From NCBI GenBank assembly GCA_905221605.1, contig CAJNDS010000155.1:1-64000 (forward strand): a stretch of DNA of 64,000 nt, read 5' to 3'. This document shows, piece after piece, positions 56,321 through 64,000 of this stretch; within the stretch, counting starts at the first letter, position 1, and each line of letters opens with the position of its first letter. The notes below the pieces were generated by a model. That model did not search any database and was not told the DNA's origin. It saw only the letters and a list, made by a program, of their open reading frames with translations. This stretch comes from Symbiodinium natans. Lineage: Eukaryota > Sar > Dinophyceae > Suessiales > Symbiodiniaceae. The position numbers and the translations under genes were made by a program.

Positions 56321-57460
56321 ACGAGCTACCCAAAGCCCACGAGGCTCCTGCTAAAAACTGGACGGGCCCTGCCCAGCTTCTGCTACGAGATGCCCCCGCA
56401 CTTCGACGTCCATGGCTTCTACCAAGGACCGCTGCTGCCGCCCCAGCCGGGTGCTAACAGATTGCGGGGTAAAAAACCAAAGCGTGGCCGGCCCGCGTGT
56501 GCCAATGGCTAGCGGCTAGCGCACCTCCTCGTGGATACCCTGCTGGCCTCAGGTGCTACGACATTCTGCGGACGGGGGGCTGAGCCACAGCATAACAACA
56601 GCTACTCAGTGGTGGTTCCCTACCCAGAAAAAGAAACTGCTATGTTCAGGGGCGCCTCAAGCCCTTCCGAAAGGCGACGCTATGCAGGAGGGGAAAGATG
56701 GGCAAAGCTAAGAGCAGACATCCGTGCTGGAAAAGGAGCTGGAGCGGTCCGCCTTCCGGATGGCGGCTGCATGGGGTGAGAACGGCTGCGCCCTTGCCCG
56801 TGACGAGGAGCAAGTGCAAGAGCTGCACGAGCCCATGCAGGAGTGGCCCAGGGCTATAGCGGCCCAGGGCTATGACGGGCCTGGCCGTCATCGTGGAAGA
56901 CGAGGCTGAAATCGGCCTTCTGTGTGGTGGGCGACATTTCAAAGGCCCACCGTCGCTACAAGCACCAGGCTTCCGAGCATGGCTTGATGGCCTGCCAGGC
57001 GGAGGAAGAAAGAGAGCTAGCTCGGGACGAAGGTCAGTCGATGGTCTACGTCAACAAGGTGGGGACCTTTGGCCTATCACCCGCGAGCTACTGGCGTGTG
57101 GGATCCGCCTGGTACCTCATGGGAGAGGGCTACCCCCTGGAGCTCCTGTTGTATGCCGACGACTTGGAAGTGGTAGGGCTGGGCGCTAAGGGGAGGCAAG
57201 GCATCCCCATGTGCTACCTCCTGCTGGCAACGCGTGGTGGCTTTCGCGTGGAGTGGCTGGGCATGGAGACTGACTACGTGGGCGACAAACTGGGTCTGTC
57301 CAAGAGGAGGGCAGACTGGCTGGTTGAGTGGCTACGTGGCAAAGTCGCTGCTAGCAAGGTGAGTGCGACAGAGATGTCCAGGGACTGGGTTTTGCAGCAA
57401 CCGCGCGAGATTGGGAACGATTGGCACTCGCCGGCGTTGTTATTGTGTGTCATTGTCTAA
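56318..57460 (+). mobile_element. Second retroelement fragment, reverse transcriptase with YADD
   Basis: The final frame (56924-57460, 178 codons) reads VGDISKAHRRYKHQASEHGL, then VYVNKVGTFGLSPASYWRV, LELLLYADDLEVVG, and FRVEWLGMETDYVGDKLGLS-KRRADWLVEW. The Asp in GDISKA and the YADD pair are the expected catalytic positions of a reverse transcriptase. Elements of this look are numerous in dinoflagellates and may relate to DIRS-type elements, but no tyrosine recombinase was found here. The stretch before YADD is shorter than usual, suggesting a deletion. Upstream frames (56318-56512 and 56531-56779) are in the same register, separated by stops, and probably belong to it. Confidence 0.6.
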
Positions 57461-57574
57461 GATCACGGCATCTTTGAAATCGATTTGCTTGTCGTCATTA
57501 TGTCTGATGAAGCACTAGCTCCAAATTTAGTAGTGTTGAAAAACCTGTCTAGTGTTGCGCTTTCATCTTATAGC

Positions 57575-57591
57575 GGGGGGGGGGGGGGGGG
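57575..57591. repeat. Poly-G tract, 17 bases
   Basis: Uninterrupted run of G, just after the second retroelement fragment. Confidence 0.9.
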
Positions 57592-58657
57592 AGCGCTATG
57601 AACAGCATGTAAAAGATACACGGCTCTTGCTGTTTCTTTGGGTTCAAATCTAAATGCCTTCGCTGCATCATCACTTACATTATGGCTTTGTAACTTGTCG
57701 CCCAGAATCGTGCAACAATGGGTAGAATAATTCAAGGTAGAAGCAAACTTATGCAGCCATATTATGTCGTAAAGCTGTTCATGTAAGACGTGACCAATCT
57801 TCATGGCAACCAGCAGTACCTGTGGCCACCGGCGCAAGTGCAGGAGGTGGCTAGACTCGGCTAGACCTATTGGGTGGTATTCACCCAAACGCACATGTTG
57901 CTTAGACTCCAAATATCGCCACCCGTCCGAATTCCCCTGCATGTCTTAGAGCGTTTCAAGTTCTCTTCCCTGAAAAAAAACTCGATTCTTCCCCAAATCA
58001 CGGAACCCAGTGGCCAGCACAATGGGTAGCATACCTTCAAACCCCAAATTCGGTGAAGGCCGGGCCTACAGTGAGTGAGGTTTGCCTGCAATCAGGCCGT
58101 GAAGGCCTTTCGGGCATTCCAGTGGCCCAACGTGGCCAGTGAGATAAGATCGCACATGCTCGGTGGGACGGCAGTGCTTGAAGCAGCGGGGACACCATGA
58201 CAGGTCGAGGGTTGGTCCATAGAGCTCAAGAAAAAATGACTAGAGCTCTCCAGGCAGGACATGAAGTCAATTGATTTCATGGAATTACAATTTAGCGTAT
58301 CAAAAGCTTGAAGAGGTGAAGATCTGCTAAGCGGCAAGCTTTGGGGATGTCAGTCCTACTGCAACGTATGTGCTCGAAGAATCTGGGTTGTACGTATGTA
58401 AGTATGTACGGTATCTCGTTTTGTGACATGCCGGCCAACTGATAGTTTGTTGCTTAGTTTATTGCTGCCGAGGGAAATAAGGAATCATGATTTAGAGAAG
58501 TCACCACACGTTTAACATCGCTTGATTCAAAATCCTAGCAGGGTTTAAATACAAATGACAAAAGGTTCAGGGTGCAAGGTTCAGGTTTAGCTTGCCGATG
58601 AATCCCGCGGCAAGGGAGCATGTGGACAGGTGCGAGAACCTCAGCCGTCATCCGCTG

Positions 58658-58674
58658 AGGTTTAGGGTTTAGGG
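58658..58674. repeat. Short interstitial TTTAGGG repeat
   Basis: Two complete TTTAGGG units plus flanking partials. TTTAGGG is the telomere repeat of plants and is reported for dinoflagellates. Too short to imply a former chromosome end. Confidence 0.5.
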
Positions 58675-58889
58675 TACGGGGGGCAACCAAAGGGGAAGCG
58701 GGATTAACCCCAAAGACAGCCCAGAACTTATACTCCCCAGATCGACCAGCACAACAAACCCAAAACACGGACCAGGAGAACCAGGGAAGGGAACAAGGAG
58801 GCCTATGCCTAAGCACCTAGGAACCAACCCCAACCCCAACCCCAACCACGCGGGCTCTACCTCTTTTTTGCTTGTGGCCTCAGTACTTC

Positions 58890-58912
58890 TGGCCATCTTG
58901 AGCCAAGTATTA
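58890..58912 (-). other. Possible worn copy of the dinoflagellate spliced leader 3' end
   Basis: On minus the sequence CCGATAATACTTGGCTCAAG is followed by ATG. The last ten bases, TTGGCTCAAG, equal the 3' end of the known 22-base dinoflagellate spliced leader, and the CCG at the left also matches. The middle differs. An 88-codon frame on minus runs through it. It could mark a reintegrated cDNA or be chance. Confidence 0.3.
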
Positions 58913-59199
58913 TCGGGTGCATTGACCCTTTTCATCTAACCCCAACCTAATTCCTGAATACTAACTGCAGCTCCGCACTCCCCCTGTCGTAGGATTTCCT
59001 AGGACACTGACTGGAGGTGCAGATGCTTGACCAAAAAACTGTCGCTTTGACAGCGGTCAGCTACATGCTTAACGTCCGATGGACGGGCCGTAGCCATTAA
59101 CTTGCACACCATGGTTTTGCGTCTTTCCAGGACGAACCTTCAGCGCATTGGCCGAATCCTTTTGACCATTGAGGATTTCTTCACCTCACATTAAAAAGT

Positions 59200-59601
59200 C
59201 TATGTTCCAGCGGCCCGTTCCTCACCAAGGAACTCAGCATTCACCACCCAACCTTTCTTGACACAATGCTTACAAAGCGTCTTGGCCCTGGGTTGTGAAT
59301 ATCGCAGAACATCACAGTCACTGCGTGCGTGCATACAGTTCCCACCCACCGTTGTATACAAAGTGGCACTCGCGGGAATAGCCACCACTTTCCTGACCCA
59401 CAGCCATTTATACAGCCGCCGAAAGAGATACCTGGCCAATTCCCAGAGTGTGATTATTGCCACCAAATACACAGCGATATCTGCATTGTTGATAACCATT
59501 TCAATACCTTGAGCCAGAACCATGACCGTAGACGTGTTGGCGACTCTGCACACTCCTTCTTCTGAGCAAAAAGAATCCAGCATTTGACGCTTCTTCTTCA
59601 C
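59200..59601 (-). pseudogene. Copia C-terminal tail with membrane segment and Cys/His motif
   Basis: Read on minus in the frame next to the polymerase, it starts KKKRQMLDSFCSEEGVC. It contains a hydrophobic segment (ADIAVYLVAIITLWELARYLF), a basic stretch, then GGNCMHARSDCDVLRYS and LCKHC, a C-x-H-x4-C ... C-x2-C pattern that could bind a metal. Standard copia polyproteins end after RNase H, so this extra module is unusual. It joins the polymerase by a one-base change in a GAAGAAGAAG run. Confidence 0.6.
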
Positions 59602-60919
59602 CAGTTGCCATCCCTTGAAGAGATGCAGCCACCATCATGACCGCCATTGCAAGAGAGGCCCTTTTCAAGTCAGTTCCTTGCACCAACATTTGGAGACCCC
59701 AAAGCGCCTTTTGCTTTGCGTAAACCTGTCCACTCATCAATTTTGTTAACAGGTCAGCAATCATATACTCACCACGAAGATGTGCTATCACCATGTAACC
59801 ACGGTCCACCAGAGACCTGACACCAGCTGCTCGAATTCTCAGGTGCCTTGTTCTCCAGCTTCCAGCAGGATATTGAATAATTGAGCACGTTGAAACCGAA
59901 TCTGTATACAGCACTTTTTGCAGCGCTTCTTCACCAGTTCCCACCAAAGCGGCAATTATAGGGGTACACGACTGAATCATCGTTGCTCCCTCTATAGACG
60001 CATGCAACTCAGCCTCAGCAGTACTCAAAGCCACCGTTGACTGTCTCTGTGTTGCCCACATCACCGGGCAATCACCCCAAACCACCACCGCTCCTGAGTG
60101 GCTCTTTTCGTTTTCACCTGCTGCAAAGCTAGCATCTGCGTAGGACTCTACCACCTTGACGCCTCGCCCATAACGCAACAACTCATTCCTTTCTTTTTCG
60201 CTTGTTGCGATTGCTCCAAACGTCAAGCCTAACGTTGGAGTTGCAGCAAGGTATCGAAATACCTCCTCAGCCTTTTTAACCACGAATCGCGGCCTTCGGG
60301 ATGTCCACAAAGACAACTGGCTTGTGCAGAAAGCCAAATCAGGTCGAGTTTTGATTGCCACCCAGAGGAACTCCCCTACGGCACCTTGAGCCGCTCGCAA
60401 GGAAGGAATATCCACCTCCTCTTCTTCACCTGGAATTTCTTTCACCATTGGCAAGTTACTACCTTTTCCAGTTTCATCAATCTGATACCCTCTTCGGTTC
60501 AGCAAATCTCTCACGAAGTCCTCCTGGTTGAGAAAGAAGCTGCCATTTCGATACCAGATTTGGACACCCAAAAACTTCAGGAATCCATCACCACAGCCTG
60601 GACCACAGAACTCAGGTTCAGAAGTTTTCCACTCCTTCCTGATCTGTTCCAAGGCTTCTCGGAGCACTGTCATAGTCCCGGCCATCAAAAAATCATCCAC
60701 GTAAAGACCCATTGTCCCTACCAACTTGCCTGCACCTTCCAGCTTCTCTTGTGCCATAATAAGGAACAGACTTGGGTCTGCATTGGACCTCTGAAAGCTC
60801 ATTGCTTGTCCATCCTTTGACACCCAAGACATGCCTTGAAGACGCTGATCTCGCCACTCCACCCATGCTGCAGGACTTTCGGCCAAACCGTACAAGGCCT
60901 TCCTCACAATCCTGTGCAA
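59501..60919 (-). pseudogene. Copia reverse transcriptase and RNase H, 472 codons
   Basis: Most of the polymerase in one frame. YVDD (around 60700) is the catalytic pair. RNase H begins near SYADASFA (about 60140) with Asp and the later Glu of AEAELHA. The start lacks the first catalytic Asp block, which is in a neighbouring frame (60930-61121). After TGEEEASN the reading frame is lost, and the natural continuation is in the frame of 59200-59601. The fragment cannot be translated as a whole without frameshifting. Confidence 0.85.
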
Positions 60920-62089
60920 AGACCCAATTTCACCGCCGCCCTGGGGGCTGCACCACCACCAGACGCCCTTCTCTCTGCGCCCTATTCATCGGCGCCGTCA
61001 GAAAAGCTTTGGAAATGTCTAAACCAGCGATGATCCACTCCATATATGCTGCGTGCCTCACTTGACACCTAAAAGTAGTTGAATCTAAACCAGACTCGCT
61101 ATTTAAGGGGTCAGTGGGCAAAGCAAGAAAACTTCATTTAAGATTGGTTTTAGTGTCCCCTTGATCCTGTGTTGTGCAATTTGAGGGTCCAAAGCTGGGA
61201 TTTGAGGAACTTTAAAAACAATGGGCCAGCTGGATTTTGGGAACCTCAAAAACAAACACACCAAGATGCATTTTCAAAGCCCAAAAACTGGATGTTGGCA
61301 AGTTCTTTCAAGCATTAAGGCCATAAGATGCCCATGGGCCAGCTGAGGTCCGGGAATTTACAATGCATGCCAGAACGCGTTTTTTGGAAGCTAAAAAACA
61401 ATGGATTTCGGCAGGTTCTTTCAAGAATTCAGGCTGGAAGATGCAAGAATTCAGGCTGCAAGATGCAAGAATTCAGGCTGTCAGATGCCCATGGGCCCAT
61501 GTGCCAGCTGGGGTTCGGGAACTCAATATATACACACCAAATGCATTTTTGCAAAGCTCAACAACAAGGATCTCAAGAATTGCGTAAGATGCCCATGGGC
61601 CAGCTGAGGTCTGAGAACTTACGACACATGCCAAAACGCATTGTGCGCAGCTCAAAAAGTTGATTTTGGCAGGCTCTTTCAAGAATTCAGGCTGTAAGAT
61701 AACTCAAAATACACACCAAAATGCATTTTGCAAAGCTCAACAGCAATGATTTTGGCAGGTTCTTTCAAGAAGATGCCCATGTGCCAGCCGGGGTCCATGA
61801 ACTCAAAATGCATGCGACAACGCATTTTTCGCAGCTCAAACAATCGATTTTGGGCTCTTTCAAGAATTGAGGCTGTAAGATGCCCATGGGCCAGCTGAGG
61901 TTCGGGCTCCAAAAGACATGCCAAAACGCATTTTTCGAAGCTCAAAGAATCGATTTTGGGCAGGCTTTTTCAAGAATTGAGTCCGTAAGATGCCCATGTG
62001 CCAACCGGAAACCAGTAACTCGGAAATACATGCCAAATCGATTGTTCGCAGGTAACTCGGAAATACGTGCCAAAATCGATTTTTCGCAG

Positions 62090-62955
62090 GCCGAAAAATC
62101 GATTTTGGCAAGTTTATCAAGAATTGAGTCCGTAAGATGCCCATGTGCCAACCGGAAACCGGTAACTCAGAAATACGTGCCAAAATCGATCTTTCGCAGG
62201 CCGAAAAATCGATGTTGGCAGGTTTTTGCAAGAATTGAGGCCGTAAGAGGCCCATGTGCCAACCGCAAACCGGCAACTCAGAAAGACGTGCCGAAATCAA
62301 TTTTTCGCAGGCCGAAAAATCGATTTTGGCACGGTTTTTTAAGTTTGGCGCTTGGCTGGGGTTGGGGCTCAAGTCGGCCCCCGCGGACAACAAAAGTCGA
62401 TATTTGGGGTTCCAAATTCCCAACCCCAATTATCCCCAATCCCGGGCGGGATTGGGGATAATTGGGGTTCCCAACCCCCAACCCCCATTATCAACTCAAT
62501 TGCCTTGGCCTCTTCGCGAAGAGCCGAAAGCAACTGAGTTGATAATGGGGGTTGGGGGTTGGGAACCCCAATTATCCCCAATCCCGGCCGGGATTGGGGA
62601 TAATTGGGGTTGGGAATTTGGAACCCCAAATATCGACTTTTGTTGTCCGCGGGGGCCGACTTGAGCCCCAAACCCAGCCAAGCGCCAAACTCAAAAAACC
62701 TTGCCAAAATCGATTTTTCGGCCTGCGAAAAATCGATTTCGGCACGTCTTTCTGAGTTGCCGGTTTGCGGTTGGCAGATGGGCTTCTTACAGCCTCAATT
62801 CTTGCAAAAACCCGCCAAAATCGATTTTTCGGCCTGTGAAACAAAAATTTGGCATGTATTTCTGGTATTTCTGAGTTACCGGTTTGCGCTTGGCACACGG
62901 ACAACTTACGGCCTCAATTCTTGCAAAAACCTGCCAAAATAGACTTTTCGGTCTC
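62090..62955. repeat. Near-perfect inverted repeat, arms about 430 bp
   Basis: The centre is the 14-base palindrome CTCTTCGCGAAGAG (62510-62523). The left arm and the reverse complement of the right arm agree almost throughout, including GCCCCCGCGGACAACAAAAG, TCAAGTCGG and TTGGCGCTTGGCTGGG. A few small insertions (for example near 62860) are in the right arm. Each arm also holds its own palindrome, CCCCAATTATCCCCAATCCC with its complement, near 62440 and 62581. Confidence 0.88.
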
Positions 62956-63603
62956 AAAAAATGGATTCTTTCAAGAATTGTGGCCGTAAGCTGCCCACAG
63001 GCCAGCTGAGGTCCGGGGGCTCAAAATACATGCCAAAATGTCATTTTTCGAAGCTGAAAAAATGGATTTTGGCCGGCTCTTTCAAGAATTGAGGCCGTAA
63101 GATGCCCATGTGCCAGCTGGGAACTTAAAATGCATGCCAAACGGTATTTTTCGCAAACACACAAAATGGATTTTGGTAGGTTCTTTCAAGAATTGAGGCT
63201 GTAAGATGGCCATGTGCCAGCTGGGGTCCGGGAACTTCATGTGCCAGCTGGGGTCCCGGAACTTAAAATACGTGCGCAAAATGCATTTGTCTCAGTTCAA
63301 AAAACGAATTTTGGCAGGTTGTTGGCAAAGTTCGGCCCTGGGATGGGGGATCAAGTCGGTAACCAGCCCAAATCCATTGTTTGAGCTTTGAAAAGTGCAT
63401 TTTGGTGTGTGTTTTCTGAAGTTCCCGAACCCCAGCTGGCCCACGCGGCTTCACTTTTTTGTGAAAATAACACCGAAATCATCAAGTTGGTCACCGTGCC
63501 GTGGACAAAACTAGTTGATTGGGGTTCCTGGTCCTTCCTCACCCCAATCATCCGATTGGGGATAATTGGGGTTGGACTTGATCTCCAAGCTCTTAAAAAC
63601 CGC

Positions 63604-63627
63604 GGGGGGGGGGGGGGGGGGGGGGGG
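63604..63627. repeat. Poly-G tract, 24 bases
   Basis: Uninterrupted run of G inside the repeat array. The equal length to the 24-base C run at 13623-13646 may be chance. Confidence 0.92.
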
Positions 63628-63830
63628 AGTTGTTTTTACAAAAGAATGGAAGCCGCATGGGCCAGCTGGGGTTCGGGAACTCAAAGAAACACACCAAAAT
63701 GCATCTTCACAGCTCAACAAATGGATTTTGGCAGGTTCTTTGAAGAATTGAGGCCGTAAAATGCCCATGGGCCAGCTGGGGTCCGGTAATTCAACATACA
63801 TGCCAAGATCGGATTTTTGCGGGTATGTTC

Positions 63831-64000
63831 AACATTTCAGGCTGTCGGGAGGCCAATCTTGTTTGACTCAGATCGTTGTTAGCCCAATTGCAAAAATGGG
63901 GCCATCGAGCTTTGTTGCCTAAAGGTTTCGCGCTCCAGTTCTGGCTCCTTCTCATTCGAGCTATGAAGTTGTTTAAAAAGTGGTAAGTAGCAAGTCTGTA
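63831..64000. other. Window end, nothing recognised
   Basis: No repeat unit or coding frame is evident in the last 170 bases. Confidence 0.4.

Larger units (their letters stand above)
57592..59195. other. No confident gene; telomere-like words
   Basis: Frames are short. The run GGTTTAGGGTTTAGGGTA lies near 58660 and CCCCAACCCCAACCCCAACC near 58832. A spliced-leader-like word is described separately. Confidence 0.4.
59200..61121 (-). mobile_element. Ty1/copia retrotransposon fragment (reverse transcriptase, RNase H, C-terminal tail)
   Basis: On minus the order is LDISKAFLTAPMNRAQREG (60930-61121), then a long frame with KALYGLAESPAAWVEW, MGLYVDDFLMAG and FLKFLGVQIWYRNG, then RNase H with ESYADASFAAGENEKSHSG, QRQSTVALSTAEAELHA and RTRHLRIRAAGVR, as in copia elements. 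Two single-base frame changes break it, near 60930 (within CCAGGGCGG) and near 59595. Gag, protease, integrase and LTRs were not found; the 5' side ends at the satellite near 61130. The pieces are otherwise well preserved, so the insertion is fairly young. Confidence 0.85.
61130..63830. repeat. Array of diverged units of about 90-120 bp
   Basis: Units contain TTTTGGCAGG(T/C)TCTTTCAAG, AATTGAGGC(C/T)GTAAGATG, CCCATG(G/T)GCCAGC, GGGGTCCGGGAACTCA and ATGCCAAAA(C/T)GCATTTTT. The units run in + orientation from about 61200 to 62505, in reverse orientation from about 62520 to 62955, and in + orientation again to about 63830. Between 61880 and 62950 a subfamily uses ATCGATTTTTCG. Many 60-190-codon frames arise from the repeat on both strands and are not genes. 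Confidence 0.85.

Noticed and set aside
58658-58674. Former telomere
   Set aside because: Only two complete TTTAGGG units. Too short for more than an interstitial trace.
61880-62904. Frames of 110-193 codons in the terminal array
   Set aside because: The same words recur in frames on both strands because of the inverted repeat. No codon-level conservation.

Overview
The window looks like nuclear DNA of a eukaryotic alga, most probably a dinoflagellate. The evidence is indirect: genes cut into small exons joined by GT, GC or GA donors and AG acceptors; a LINE-like element carrying the GEA-x-x-PGP motif that I know from dinoflagellate retroelements; a reverse transcriptase with a YADD box of a kind common there; a short TTTAGGG run; a possible worn copy of the 3' end of the dinoflagellate spliced leader; and very abundant microsatellite and satellite DNA. 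No bacterial operon signals, rRNA or tRNA were recognised. The species call is an inference.

Layout. 0.4-6.3 kb: a bestrophin-like anion channel gene on +, recognised from conserved motifs in dispersed exons, with a roughly 3.4 kb stretch between exons full of tandem repeats. 8-12 kb: spliced unknown genes on +, including one exon pair with good splice sites (9,064-9,476). 12.5-15.35 kb: a large simple-repeat block of CA, CTA, 7-bp CTA derivatives and poly-C, with a duplicated unit between two CTA blocks. 15.36-17.34 kb: a coiled-coil gene. 18-21.6 kb: exons of unknown genes and a CCCH zinc-finger gene. 22.64-25.15 kb: the best-modelled multi-exon gene, about 801 residues with two very short introns. 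26-28.2 kb: repeats. 29.52-31.85 kb: an intact 777-residue membrane protein with prominin-like topology.

32-53.4 kb holds many small coding segments of unknown function, whose reading frame changes every 50-250 bases, separated by minisatellites and long CT and GT tracts. 54.2-61.1 kb is a retroelement graveyard: a frameshifted LINE-like reverse transcriptase, a second reverse transcriptase fragment with YADD, and a minus-strand Ty1/copia polymerase with an unusual membrane and Cys/His tail. 61.1-63.85 kb is an array of units of roughly 100 bp that contains a near-perfect inverted repeat of about 0.87 kb.

Only four proteins are assigned to a family with any confidence: bestrophin, CCCH zinc finger, prominin-like, and the reverse transcriptases. 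Exon boundaries were read by eye from splice dinucleotides and frame compatibility and need transcript evidence. Many apparent long frames in this window are products of microsatellites or antisense shadows of coding exons.
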